Numbered from the stretch's first letter, positions 8,442-17,560 are shown. The stretch: DNA of 64,000 bases from Hydrogenophaga sp. (GCF_025699295.1 NZ_JAILWB010000010.1:142748-206747); one strand, 5' to 3'. The notes: a model not told the origin generated them from the letters alone. Numbers and translations are program-made.

Positions 8442-10100
8442 ATGAAACACCTGCTGGATCTCCTGGCCGCCATTGCCCTGCTGGTGTGGGGCACCCACCT
8501 CGTACGCACCGGCGTGTTGCGCGTCTTCGGCAGCAATCTGCGCCAGATGCTTGCCACCAGCATGGGCAACCGGTTCACCGCGGCACTCTCCGGTCTGGGT
8601 GTCACGGCCCTGGTGCAGTCCAGCACGGCCACCGCACTCATCACGGCGTCCTTCGTCGGTCGCGGCCTGATCGCGCTGCCCGCGGCCCTGGCCGTGATGC
8701 TGGGCGCGGACATCGGCACCAGCCTGATGGCAGTGGTGTTTTCCCTGGACCTCTCGTGGCTGTCACCCCTGTTCATCTTCCTGGGCGTGACGCTGTTCAT
8801 CTCGCGCCAGGGCACGCCGGTGGGGGATTTCGGGCGGGTGCTGATCGGCCTGGGCCTGATGCTGCTGGCCCTGCAGCTGATCTCCGGCGCCACCAGCGTG
8901 CTCACGCGCAACCCCGCGGTGCAACTGATGCTGGAGTCGCTCTCCAGCGACCGCCTGCTGGAAATCCTGGTGGGCGCGGCGCTCGCGGTGCTGGCCTATT
9001 CCAGCCTGGCCGTGGTGCTGCTGGCCGCGGCGCTCGCCTTGCAGGTCGTTGGGCTGGACGTGGCCCTGGGCATCGTGCTCGGCGCCAACCTGGGCAGTGG
9101 CCTGCTGGCGGTGATCACCACCGCCAGGTCCGGCATCAGCACGCGCCAGGTGCCATTGGGCAACCTGCTGTTCAAGGTGCTGGGCGTGGCCATTGCGATC
9201 GGGCTCATCCCGCTGTGGCTGCGAGCCATGGAACCCCTGGTGCAAGATCCGGCCACGCTCACCGTGCTGTTCCACCTCAGTTTCAACATCATGGTGGGCC
9301 TGGTCTTCATCGGCCTGACGCGACCGGTGGCAGGTCTGGTGAACCGGTTGCTGCCGCTGAAGGAAGGCAAGGGGCCGCTGGACCGGCCCAACCACCTCGA
9401 CCCCTCGGCGCTGGCCACGCCTTCGCTGGCCATCTCCTGCGCGGCGCGCGAGGCCATGCACCAGGCCGACGTCGTCGAAACCATGCTGCGCGGCGTGGTC
9501 ACCGTGATCCGGACCAACGACCTCAAGCTCGCGCAGGACCTGCGCAAGCTCGACGACACGGTCGACAGCCTCTACTCGGCAATCAAGTACTACCTCACCA
9601 AGATCTCGCGTCAGCAGCTCAGCGAGTCCGAGGGCCGGCGCTGGACCGACATCATCAGCTTCACGATCAACATGGAGCAGATCGGCGACACGGTCGAGCG
9701 CGTGCTGCTCGACGTGGAGGAGAAGAAGATCCGCAAGGGCCGCGACTTTTCCGAGGCCGGCATGGCGGAAATCGTCGAGCTGCATGCGCGCCTGATCGAC
9801 AACCTGCGCCTGGGCATGAGCGTGTTCCTCAACGGCAACGTGCGCGACGCGCAGCGCCTGGTGGAGGAGAAGGTGCGCTTTCGCGACATGGAGCGCGAGT
9901 ACGCCGCCACCCACCTCGACCGACTCTCGGACATGAGCCCGCAGAGCATCGACACCAGCGCGCTGCACCTGGACCTCATCAGCGACCTCAAGCGCATCAA
10001 CTCGCACATCTGTTCGATCGCCTACCCGATCCTGGACAACGCGGGTGTGCTCGCTCCCAGCCGGCTGCGCGAGCCGCCCCCCAACGCCAGCCGTTTCTGA
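8442..10100 (+). CDS. Na/Pi-cotransporter II-like membrane protein with PhoU-like C-terminus
   Basis: 552 residues. The N-terminal 320 residues are a chain of hydrophobic segments with the PNaS-family signature GLGVTALVQSSTATALI near residue 52 and a second, weaker repeat (VLAYSSLAVVLLAA), expected for an inverted-repeat sodium/phosphate symporter. The C-terminal 200 residues are soluble, helical and charged (PhoU-like bundle), as in the bacterial YjbB group. The start at 8442 is preceded by TGAGG and gives MKHLLDLLAAIALLVWG as first membrane helix; a start 27 bases upstream lacks a ribosome site. Phosphate export or import is possible; the direction cannot be told. No pho genes are adjacent. 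Confidence 0.87.
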   Translation: MKHLLDLLAAIALLVWGTHLVRTGVLRVFGSNLRQMLATSMGNRFTAALSGLGVTALVQSSTATALITASFVGRGLIALPAALAVMLGADIGTSLMAVVFSLDLSWLSPLFIFLGVTLFISRQGTPVGDFGRVLIGLGLMLLALQLISGATSVLTRNPAVQLMLESLSSDRLLEILVGAALAVLAYSSLAVVLLAAALALQVVGLDVALGIVLGANLGSGLLAVITTARSGISTRQVPLGNLLFKVLGVAIAIGLIPLWLRAMEPLVQDPATLTVLFHLSFNIMVGLVFIGLTRPVAGLVNRLLPLKEGKGPLDRPNHLDPSALATPSLAISCAAREAMHQADVVETMLRGVVTVIRTNDLKLAQDLRKLDDTVDSLYSAIKYYLTKISRQQLSESEGRRWTDIISFTINMEQIGDTVERVLLDVEEKKIRKGRDFSEAGMAEIVELHARLIDNLRLGMSVFLNGNVRDAQRLVEEKVRFRDMEREYAATHLDRLSDMSPQSIDTSALHLDLISDLKRINSHICSIAYPILDNAGVLAPSRLREPPPNASRF

Positions 10101-10196
10101 ACCGCGCGCCGGCGCGATGCCCGCCCCGCTGCAGGCGCGCAAACGCTGTGCTACGCTGACCCTCCGCCTTTTCGCGACCCGCTTCAGGAGACACCC

Positions 10197-11345
10197 ATGC
10201 CCGGACTGCTGCCCCACGTCGACCCCGATGGCCTGCTCGAGTTTTCGGTGGTCTACACCGACCGCGCGCTCAACCACATGTCCCGGCGCTTCCAGGGCGT
10301 GATGACCGACATCTCGGCCATGCTCAAGCGCGTCTACGGTGCGCATTCGGCGGTGCTGGTGCCCGGCAGTGGCACCTTCGGCATGGAATCGGTGGCGCGG
10401 CAGTTCGCCCACGGCCAACATGTGCTGGTGATCCGCAACGGCTGGTTCAGCTACCGCTGGACGCAGATCTTCGAGATGGGCAGCATCCCCGCCAGCCACA
10501 CCGTGATGAAGGCACGGCGCGTGGGCGAAGGCGCGCAGGCCGCCTGGGCCCCCGCGCCGATCGACGAGGTGGTGGCCACCATCGCGCGCGAGAAACCCGC
10601 GCTGGTGTTCGCGCCCCATGTGGAAACCGCGGCCGGCATGATGCTGCCCGACGACTACCTCAAGGCCGTGGCCGACGCGGTGCACGCCGTGGGCGGCCTG
10701 TTCGTGCTCGACTGCATTGCCTCGGGTGCCATCTGGGTGGACATGCAGGCCACCGGCGTGGACATCCTCATCAGCGCGCCACAGAAGGGCTGGAGCAGCT
10801 CGCCCTGCTGCGCCATGGTCATGCTCAGTGAGCGCGCCCGCGCCGCCATCGACGCCACGCAGAGCACCACCTTTGCGATGGACCTGAAGAAGTGGCTGCA
10901 GATCATGGAGACCTACGAAGGCGGCGGCCACGCGTACCACTCGACCCTGCCGACCGACGCCCTCACGCGCCTGCGCGAGACCATGAAGGAAACCGAGGCC
11001 TATGGCTGCGAGCGCGTGCGAAAGGAACAGATCGACCTTGGCGCGCAGGTGCGTGCCTTGCTGGAGCGCCACGGTTTCCCCAGCGTGGCCGCGAAGGGTT
11101 TCCAGGCCCCTGGCGTGGTGGTGAGCTATACGACCGACCCGGACATCCAGTCGAGCAGGAAGTTTCTGGCCCAGGGCCTGCAGACCGCCGCCGGCGTGCC
11201 CCTGCAGTGCGACGAAGGCCCGGACTTCAAGACCTTCCGCATCGGCCTGTTCGGTCTGGACAAGTGGCACGATGTGCCCGGCACGCTGCAGCATCTGGCG
11301 CGGGCGCTGGCTGAAGTGGCTCCCAAGCAGGCACTGCCTGCCTGA
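10197..11345 (+). CDS. Class V aminotransferase (alanine-glyoxylate / AEP-transaminase type)
   Basis: 382 residues, PLP-dependent fold type I. VLVPGSGTFGMESVARQF forms the phosphate-binding start, FVLDCIASGAIWVDMQATGVD carries the Asp that holds the pyridine nitrogen, and ISAPQKGWSSSP contains the Schiff-base Lys. The short FRIGLFGLD near the C-terminus matches the alanine-glyoxylate / serine-glyoxylate / 2-aminoethylphosphonate-pyruvate branch. A GGAG site precedes the ATG. There are no phosphonate or glyoxylate genes beside it, so the substrate stays open. It is followed by a palindromic element and a convergent gene. Confidence 0.88.
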   Translation: MPGLLPHVDPDGLLEFSVVYTDRALNHMSRRFQGVMTDISAMLKRVYGAHSAVLVPGSGTFGMESVARQFAHGQHVLVIRNGWFSYRWTQIFEMGSIPASHTVMKARRVGEGAQAAWAPAPIDEVVATIAREKPALVFAPHVETAAGMMLPDDYLKAVADAVHAVGGLFVLDCIASGAIWVDMQATGVDILISAPQKGWSSSPCCAMVMLSERARAAIDATQSTTFAMDLKKWLQIMETYEGGGHAYHSTLPTDALTRLRETMKETEAYGCERVRKEQIDLGAQVRALLERHGFPSVAAKGFQAPGVVVSYTTDPDIQSSRKFLAQGLQTAAGVPLQCDEGPDFKTFRIGLFGLDKWHDVPGTLQHLARALAEVAPKQALPA

Positions 11346-11363
11346 TTGCTCGCCATGACCTCG

Positions 11364-11466
11364 CGGGATCGGGGCGCAATGGCGCTCTGCTCCGCGAATG
11401 TCCCCCGGGGCCTTCGGCCCCTCCTCCTTGATTTCGCTGCGCAGAACGCCATTGCACCCCGATCGC
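11364..11466. repeat. Long-palindrome element, copy 1 (core shared, arms private)
   Basis: Outer arms 11364-11389 and about 11442-11465 are nearly fully complementary (one reads GATCGGGGCGCAATGGCG, the other its complement with a few G-T or mismatched pairs). Inside them is a core CTCCGC-AATGTCCCCCG, a small GGGGCC-TTC-GGCCCC hairpin (11407-11421), and CTCCTTGATTTCGCTGCG. The core recurs at 27042-27143 and, inverted, at 27184-27285, while the outer arms differ entirely between copies. It lies between the convergent ends of the aminotransferase and the quinone oxidoreductase. The remaining 85 bases up to 11550 show no gene. Confidence 0.85.
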
Positions 11467-11550
11467 AGGCGTGCTTGCTTTCATAGGTTGGATTACCTTG
11501 GTGCTCGCGGCCTTGGAGCACTGGGTATCCCACCAAGCAGGCACAAGGAC

Positions 11551-12546
11551 TCAGGGCAGCAAAACAGTGCAACCCGTGGTCGAGCGCGCCTCCAGGCTTT
11601 CATGCGCCTTGCGCACGTCGGTGAGTGCAAAGCGCTGGTCGATGCGGATCTTTACCTGGCCACCCTCCACCACCGCGAACAGGTCGTCGGCCATGGCCTG
11701 GGTGCGCTCGCGGCTGGTGATGTGGGTGAACAGCGTCTGGCGCGTCACATACAGCGAGCCCTTCGGGCCGAGGATGCCGGGCGCGAACGGTGCCACCGGG
11801 CCCGAGGCATTGCCGAAACTGGCCATGAGACCGAAAGGGCGCAGGCAGTCGAGCGACTTGTCGAAGGTGTCCTTGCCCACCGAGTCGTAGACCACCTTGA
11901 CGCCCTGGCCGTTGGTGATGTCCTTGACGCGCGCGGCGAAATCTTCGTTGCGGTAATTGATGGTGAACTCGGCGCCGTGCGCGCGCGCCAGCGCGCACTT
12001 CTCGTCCGACCCCGCCGTGCCGATCAAGCGCAGGCCGAGCGCCTTCGCCCACTGGCAGGCGATCAGGCCCACGCCACCGGCGGCGGCGTGGAACAGCACG
12101 AAGTCACCCGCTTCCAGCCCCTCCACCGGCTTGCAGCGCTTGAGCAGGTACTGCGCGGTCAAACCCTTGAGCATCATGGCCGCGCCGGTCTCGAAGTCGA
12201 TCGCGTCGGGCAGTTTGCAAACGTTCATGGCGGGCATCACGCGCACGTCGCAATAGCTGCCGGGCGGGTTGGCTGCGTAGGCCGCCCGATCCCCGGCCTG
12301 GAGGTGCGTCACGCCTTCGCCCACCGCCTCGATCACGCCCGCGCCCTCCATGCCCAGCGCCAGCGGCATGGGAAACGGATACAGGCCGGTGCGCTGGTAG
12401 ACGTCGATGAAGTTCAGGCCCACGGCGTGGTGCCGGATGCGGATCTGCCCCGGCCCGGGGTCGCCCACGCTCACGGTGTCGATCACCAGTTGCTCGGGGC
12501 CGCCGTTGGCATGGATGCGCACGGCGCGGCTGGTCTGTTCACTCAT
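11551..12546 (-). CDS. NADPH:quinone oxidoreductase, zinc-independent MDR family
   Basis: 331 residues, cytosolic. Typical quinone-oxidoreductase start (AVRIHANGGPEQLVIDTV), the catalytic-domain segment NFIDVYQRTGLYP, and the Rossmann motif AAAGGVGLIACQWAKALG for NADPH. No structural-zinc cysteines are visible, as expected for the QOR branch of medium-chain dehydrogenases. The start at 12546 has AGGAG upstream (GAGGAGACCCGAG-ATG); an in-frame ATG at 12585 has no such site. It is divergent from a DMT exporter, with about 120 bases between them. It probably reduces quinones or alpha,beta-unsaturated carbonyls. Confidence 0.9.
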   Translation of the reverse strand: MSEQTSRAVRIHANGGPEQLVIDTVSVGDPGPGQIRIRHHAVGLNFIDVYQRTGLYPFPMPLALGMEGAGVIEAVGEGVTHLQAGDRAAYAANPPGSYCDVRVMPAMNVCKLPDAIDFETGAAMMLKGLTAQYLLKRCKPVEGLEAGDFVLFHAAAGGVGLIACQWAKALGLRLIGTAGSDEKCALARAHGAEFTINYRNEDFAARVKDITNGQGVKVVYDSVGKDTFDKSLDCLRPFGLMASFGNASGPVAPFAPGILGPKGSLYVTRQTLFTHITSRERTQAMADDLFAVVEGGQVKIRIDQRFALTDVRKAHESLEARSTTGCTVLLP

Positions 12547-12665
12547 CTCGGGTCTCCTCGGGGTGAAAAGCGGCCATGCTGCCACGAAACGTCCACCACA
12601 CCCACGCGAGACCGCATCACCCCCATGCCCCGGCCGGACATGGTCGCAGCGCTACAGTGCGGGCC

Positions 12666-13607
12666 ATGCCCCAGCACGCCAGCAACCGCCTCACGCCCAC
12701 CACCCTGCTACTGCTGGTCCTTCCGCCGCTGCTGTGGGCGGGCAACGCCGTCGTGGGCCGTGCCATGCAGGGCGTGGTGCCGCCGATCACGCTGAACTTC
12801 CTGCGCTGGGGGCTGGCCTTTGTGTTGCTGCTGCCGCTGGCGGGATGGGTGCTGCGCCCGGGCAGCCCGCTGTGGCCACACTGGCGGCGCTTCGCGCTGC
12901 TCGGCCTGCTGGGTGTGGGTTGTTACAACGCGCTGCAATACCTCGCGCTCAAAACCTCCACCCCGGTGAACGTGACGCTGGTAGCCGCGAGCATGCCGGT
13001 GTGGATGCTGTTGCTCGGGCGGGTGCTGCACGGCGTACCGATCTCGCGACGCGCCGCGCTCGGCGCGGCCCTCTCGCTCACCGGCGTGGCGGTGGTGCTC
13101 ACACGCGGCCAGATCGACGACTTGCTCTCGGTGCGGCTGGTGGCGGGCGACGGCTGGATCCTGCTGGCCTCCTTGCTGTGGGCCTGGTACAGCTGGCTGC
13201 TGGCGCGTCCCCGACCAGGCAGCGAACCCGCCGCCATCAAGGCCGACTGGGCCGCCTTCCTGCTCGCGCAGATGGTCATGGGTCTGGGCTGGTCGGGTCT
13301 GTTCGCCGCGGGCGAATGGCTGACGCTGCCGGCAGCGCTGCCCGGGGAAGGCCATATCCAGTGGGGCTGGCCGCTGGCCGCCGCGCTGGTCTACGTGGCC
13401 GTGGGGCCTTCGCTGGTGGCCTACCGCTGCTGGGGTGCGGCGGTGGGTCGTGTGGGGCCGCCCATTGCCGCCATCTTCAACAACCTCACCCCGTTGTTCG
13501 CTGCCGTGCTGTCGGCCACGCTGCTGCGCGAGCCGCCACGCCTGTACCACGCGGTCAGCTTCGTGCTGATCGTCGGCGGCATCCTGGTGTCGTCGCGCCG
13601 TTCCTAG
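12666..13607 (+). CDS. EamA/DMT-family transporter
   Basis: 313 residues with about ten hydrophobic segments arranged as two EamA repeats (first LLWAGNAVVGRAMQGVVPP, second ending LRLYHAVSF-type LLREPPRLYHAVSF near the C-terminus). Members export amino acids or other metabolites across the inner membrane. The start MPQHASNRLTPTTLLLL is chosen because the upstream in-frame extension is His/Pro rich and not membrane-like. It ends with a 4-base overlap of the convergent SDR gene. A second, only distantly similar DMT gene lies at 14418. Confidence 0.88.
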   Translation: MPQHASNRLTPTTLLLLVLPPLLWAGNAVVGRAMQGVVPPITLNFLRWGLAFVLLLPLAGWVLRPGSPLWPHWRRFALLGLLGVGCYNALQYLALKTSTPVNVTLVAASMPVWMLLLGRVLHGVPISRRAALGAALSLTGVAVVLTRGQIDDLLSVRLVAGDGWILLASLLWAWYSWLLARPRPGSEPAAIKADWAAFLLAQMVMGLGWSGLFAAGEWLTLPAALPGEGHIQWGWPLAAALVYVAVGPSLVAYRCWGAAVGRVGPPIAAIFNNLTPLFAAVLSATLLREPPRLYHAVSFVLIVGGILVSSRRS

Positions 13608-14401
13608 AAGGTACCTGGGTAGGCACCACCGTCGGCCAGCACGTTCTGGCCGGTGATGTAGCCAGCCTGCACGCTGCAGAGGAAAGCGCAGACAGCGCCG
13701 AACTCCTGCGGATTGCCAAAGCGCCGGGCGGGGATGCCCTTGCGGCGGTTCTCCGCGATGGCCTCCGCCGACTGCCCGCTCTTCTGCGCCAGTCCAGCCA
13801 GGGTGGTCTTGAGACGGTCGGTCTCGAAGGCGCCGGGCAGGAGGTTGTTGATCGTCACGCCCTGCGCCGCGACCGGGCTGCGCGCCACGCCGGCGACAAA
13901 GCCGGTGAGGCCACTGCGCGCGCCATTGGACAGACCCAGCACCTCCATCGGCGCCTTCACCGCGCCCGAGGTGATGTTGACGATGCGGCCGAAGCCCCGC
14001 TGCGCCATGCCGTCCACCGTGGCCTTGATGAGCTCGATCGGGGTGAGCATGTTGGCATCCAGCGCCTTGATCCAGACCTCGCGGTCCCAGGCGCGGAAGT
14101 CGCCCGGCGGCGGGCCTCCAGCGTTGTTGACCACGATGTCGAACGCCGTGCCCGGACCGTTCGCCACCGACAGCGCCGCCGCCCGGCCCTCCGGCGTGGT
14201 GATGTCGGCCGCCACGCCCAGCACAGCCACGCCGGGCGACGCCGCGCGCAGATCGGCCACGGCGGCCTCCAGGTCGCGCGCGCCGCGCGCCACCAGCACC
14301 ACGTTCACACCTTCGGCCACCAGTGCCTGCGCGCAGCCCAGCCCGAGGCCCTTGCTCGCGCCGCACACCAGCGCCCATTTGCCCTTGATACCCAGATCCA
14401 T
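13604..14401 (-). CDS. SDR-family protein lacking the Tyr-x3-Lys catalytic pair
   Basis: 265 residues, short-chain dehydrogenase fold. The nucleotide motif GASKGLGLG is at residues 14-22 and VNNAGG at about 91-96, and the C-terminus has GQNVLADGG. The serine of the active site is present (NITSG, Ser145), but where Tyr-x3-Lys should stand the sequence is LGLSNGARSG, giving Ser158 and Arg162. Such members belong to a BKR-like subgroup recorded as having an imperfect catalytic tetrad, so it may bind a nucleotide without classical dehydrogenase chemistry, or use a different acid/base. The gene is 16 bases downstream of the DMT gene at 14418, same strand, probably one operon. Confidence 0.87.
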   Translation of the reverse strand: MDLGIKGKWALVCGASKGLGLGCAQALVAEGVNVVLVARGARDLEAAVADLRAASPGVAVLGVAADITTPEGRAAALSVANGPGTAFDIVVNNAGGPPPGDFRAWDREVWIKALDANMLTPIELIKATVDGMAQRGFGRIVNITSGAVKAPMEVLGLSNGARSGLTGFVAGVARSPVAAQGVTINNLLPGAFETDRLKTTLAGLAQKSGQSAEAIAENRRKGIPARRFGNPQEFGAVCAFLCSVQAGYITGQNVLADGGAYPGTF

Positions 14402-14417
14402 GTGTTTCTCCAGAAAA

Positions 14418-15356
14418 CTATTTGCGCGTTGACGCGCCACCAAAGCGCGTGACCAGGAACACGCCGCCCAGCACGAGCACGGTGCCCGCGACGATCCAGC
14501 GGTTGAACGGCTCGTCGAGGATGAGCACGCCCATGACGATGGTGGACATCGGGCCAATCATGCCCGTCTGCGCAGCCAGGCCGGCGCCGATACGCTCGAT
14601 CGCCATCATCACCATCACCACCGGCGCGAAAGTGCACAGCGTGGCATTGAGCAGCGAGAGCCAGATCACCTCGGGCGCCACCACCGCCGCGCCCATGGGC
14701 CGCAGCAGCACGAACTGCAAAAGGCACAGCAGGCAGGCCACGCTGGTGGCCAGGCCCACCAGGCGCATCGAACCCAGGCGTTTGACCAGCTCGCCGCTGT
14801 AGACGAGGTAGACCGCGTAGCTGACCGCGCTGCCGAACACCAGCGCCGTACCCAGCGCCGCATCCGGCCCCTGCTGGCCGACCTCGTGCCCGAACACCAG
14901 CAGCACGCCGGCGTAGCTCACCGCCATCGCCAGCGCCTGCAGTCCCGTGATGCGGCGCCGGTAGATCACCCAGCCCAGCACCAGCACCAGTGTGGGGTTG
15001 AGATAGAGGACCAGCCGCTCCAGGCTGGCACTGACGAACTGCAGGCCCCAGAAGTCGAGAAAGCTCGCGAGGTAGTAGCCCGTGAAGCCCAGGCCCAGCA
15101 CGCCCAGCCAGTCGCGCCGCGTCAGGGGCGAGGGCTTCTCACCGCCGGGCCGGTGGCTGGCCCACCACGCCAGCGCCAGGAACAGCGGCAGCGCGAACAG
15201 CATGCGGTACATGATGAGTGTGACCGCGTCCACGCCATACCGGTAGGCGAGCTTGACGATGATGGCCTTGCCGCTGAAAGCGATGGAGCCCGCGCTGGCA
15301 AGCAGCAGGCCGGTGACGAGGTGGGGCGTGGGGTGGGATGCGGACTCGGCGGACAT
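14418..15356 (-). CDS. EamA/DMT-family transporter
   Basis: 312 residues with ten predicted membrane helices in two EamA repeats (SAGSIAFSGKAIIVKLAYRYGVD at the start of the first; ATLCTFAPVVMVMMAIERIG in the second). Likely a metabolite exporter in the inner membrane. It is the first gene of a probable two-gene operon with the unusual SDR (16 bases downstream). The substrate is unknown. Confidence 0.88.
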   Translation of the reverse strand: MSAESASHPTPHLVTGLLLASAGSIAFSGKAIIVKLAYRYGVDAVTLIMYRMLFALPLFLALAWWASHRPGGEKPSPLTRRDWLGVLGLGFTGYYLASFLDFWGLQFVSASLERLVLYLNPTLVLVLGWVIYRRRITGLQALAMAVSYAGVLLVFGHEVGQQGPDAALGTALVFGSAVSYAVYLVYSGELVKRLGSMRLVGLATSVACLLCLLQFVLLRPMGAAVVAPEVIWLSLLNATLCTFAPVVMVMMAIERIGAGLAAQTGMIGPMSTIVMGVLILDEPFNRWIVAGTVLVLGGVFLVTRFGGASTRK

Positions 15357-15429
15357 CGCGACGATTATCCGGGCGGTGCGAAGGGCCCGGGGCGGCGCGG
15401 GGCTTCACATTTCGCGACGGCAGGCTGCG

Positions 15430-16998
15430 TCAACGAGACGCACGCCTTCTGGGCTGCAGCACCACCACCAGCAACAGCCCGATGGCCACCATCAGCAGCA
15501 GGGCCGACACCGGGCGCTCGAGAAACACGAACCAGTCGCCCCGCGAGAGCTGCAGGGCGCGGCGCAGATGCTCCTCGATACCGGGCGCGAGCACGTAGCC
15601 GAGCAGCAGGGCCACGCCCTCGCAGCCCAGGCGCTGCAGCACGAAACCCAGCAGCCCCAGGCCCATCACCAGCCACACCCCCCAGCCGTGCGGCCCCAGT
15701 GCGAGCGCGCCCAGGCCAGCGGCCACCAGCAAGGCCGCCAGCAGCGCACGGCGCGGCACGCGCAGCACATGCAGCAACGCGGGCGCCCACCAGCGGGCCA
15801 GCGGCAGGTTGAGCGCCAGCAGGAACAGATTGCCCACCCACATGGACACCAGCAAACCCCAGAACACGGTCGGCTGCAGTTCCATCACCGACGGCCCCGG
15901 CTCGATCGCGTGCAGCCCCAGAGCGCCCAGCAACAGGGCCATCACGGTGTTGGGCGGCACACCCAGCGCCAGCATGGGGAGGTAGGCGGTCTGGGCACCA
16001 GCGTTGTTGGCGGCTTCGGGCGCGACCACGCCGCGCAGGTTGCCCTGCCCGAGCGCGGGCACCCGCTGCCGCGAGACCACCACTTCCAGGCGGTACGCCG
16101 CCAGCGAGGCGAGCAGCGCGCCACCACCCGGCACCACACCCAGCGCCGCGCCCAGGCCGGTGCCACGCAGCAGCGCGGGCAAGGCGTCGCGCAGCTCGCC
16201 GCGCGTGGGCCGCGTGTCCATGCCGTTGGCAGCAGCCCTCGGGTGGGCGGATGCGCCTTCCGGCAGCGGCCTGGTCCGCGCGTGGGTAGACAGCCCGGCC
16301 AGCTCCGCCGCCACCGGCGCCACCACGAAAAAGCCCAGCGCCAGCGCGATGAAGCCCACGCCATCGGTCAAGCCCTGGCGGTGGCCCATCCAGGGCTCCA
16401 GTCCCACCGGCACAAAGCGCACAGACCCGGTCTGCGCATCCCAGCCCACCAGGCCCAGCAGCAGGCCGAGCACCGTCATCGCCAGCGCCTTGAGAAAGGA
16501 ACCCGAGGCCAGCACCGTAGCCCCCACCAGGCCCACGACCAGCACGAGAAAGCGCTCAGACGCGCCGAACTGCATGCCTGCCGAAACCATCCATGGCGCG
16601 AGCAGGATCACGGCCCCGATCGCCAGGCAACCGGCCAGAAAGGAACTCAGCGTGGCCGTGACCAGTGCCGCGCCGGCACGCCCCTGCAACGCCAGTGGGT
16701 GCCCGTCATGACTGGTCATCACCGACGAGGCCTCGCCGGGCTGATCGAGCACGATGGCGGGCAGCGAACCGCCGTACTGCGCGCCGTAGTACACCCCGGC
16801 GAGCACCAGCAGCGCGGGCAATGCGGGCAGGCCCAGCGTGGCCGGCAACAGCAGTGCGATCGCGGCGACCGGCCCGAGTCCGGGCAGCACGCCGAAGACG
16901 CTGCCCACCGCCACGCCGAGCGCGATCAGGCCCAGGGCCTGCCAGCCCCAGACAGCTGTCATGCCCGTGATCAGTGCGTCCCACCAGGTGATGTCCAT
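15430..16998 (-). CDS. tctA: Tripartite tricarboxylate transporter, large permease TctA
   Basis: 522 residues, large membrane subunit of a TTT carboxylate transporter. The opening block VFGVLPGLGPVAAIALLLP and the LDQPGEASSV segment near residue 95 match TctA, as do the later GVPPNTVMALLLGAL segment and a run of about 11 hydrophobic helices. It is 21 bases downstream of tctB. There is no tctC next to it, although two solute-receptor genes of that family lie at 32970 and 59535. The pair would take up a di- or tricarboxylate, or an aromatic acid, with proton or sodium symport. Confidence 0.92.
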   Translation of the reverse strand: MDITWWDALITGMTAVWGWQALGLIALGVAVGSVFGVLPGLGPVAAIALLLPATLGLPALPALLVLAGVYYGAQYGGSLPAIVLDQPGEASSVMTSHDGHPLALQGRAGAALVTATLSSFLAGCLAIGAVILLAPWMVSAGMQFGASERFLVLVVGLVGATVLASGSFLKALAMTVLGLLLGLVGWDAQTGSVRFVPVGLEPWMGHRQGLTDGVGFIALALGFFVVAPVAAELAGLSTHARTRPLPEGASAHPRAAANGMDTRPTRGELRDALPALLRGTGLGAALGVVPGGGALLASLAAYRLEVVVSRQRVPALGQGNLRGVVAPEAANNAGAQTAYLPMLALGVPPNTVMALLLGALGLHAIEPGPSVMELQPTVFWGLLVSMWVGNLFLLALNLPLARWWAPALLHVLRVPRRALLAALLVAAGLGALALGPHGWGVWLVMGLGLLGFVLQRLGCEGVALLLGYVLAPGIEEHLRRALQLSRGDWFVFLERPVSALLLMVAIGLLLVVVLQPRRRASR

Positions 16999-17019
16999 GC
17001 CTGCCCGCCCCCGGTGCGC

Positions 17020-17535
17020 TCAGCGTCCTGCGGGCCAGGCAGGCCACAGGGGAACGGTCAACCCCAGCAGGCCGACCCACACCACACACACAGCGGCCGC
17101 CAGCCCGAGCGACCACAGCCACAAGCGCCCGTGATCGGAGGACGTGCCGGCATCCACGGACAACACCGCCAGCACCAGCCCCACCACGCCAACCACCAGG
17201 CCCGGCACGGGCCAGCCCGCCAGGCCGTCGCCCACCCACGGCCACTGCGCGGGCCCGCTGCAAAAGGCCAGCCACAGCAGGCCGGCGAGCACGCGCGCCA
17301 TCGGACCAGAACCCCAGTGCGCGACGCGCCCCTGACCCAGTGCCTCGAAGGTCAGTGCCTTGAACAGGATGAGCGCGCCCAGCAGCCCCAGCAACAGGCC
17401 GAGCAGCAGCGGCACATAACCCGGCCCCATGTCGCGCGCGGAGCCCAGGGCATGGCCCGAGGCCGCCCAGACGAACCCGGTACCCAGTCCGAGGAACACC
17501 AGTCCGGCGAGGAAGTCCTGCAGGTTCTTGATCAT
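17020..17535 (-). CDS. tctB: Tripartite tricarboxylate transporter, small subunit TctB
   Basis: 171 residues with four hydrophobic segments, as expected for TctB (family usually about 150). It starts MIKNLQDFLAGLVFLGLGTGF, which is the typical TctB opening, with the DMGPGYVPLLLG motif following the first helix. Located directly upstream of tctA. The start at 17535 is 25 bases after the stop of the upstream GspE-like gene, so tctBA may be read from that transcript. Confidence 0.88.
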   Translation of the reverse strand: MIKNLQDFLAGLVFLGLGTGFVWAASGHALGSARDMGPGYVPLLLGLLLGLLGALILFKALTFEALGQGRVAHWGSGPMARVLAGLLWLAFCSGPAQWPWVGDGLAGWPVPGLVVGVVGLVLAVLSVDAGTSSDHGRLWLWSLGLAAAVCVVWVGLLGLTVPLWPAWPAGR

Positions 17536-17560
17536 GGGCCGGTGCGACCTCGTCGTCGGC

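Noticed and set aside
8763..11294. 843-residue minus-strand frame across two genes
   Set aside because: Spans the transporter and aminotransferase, no recognisable domain; shadow of two real genes.
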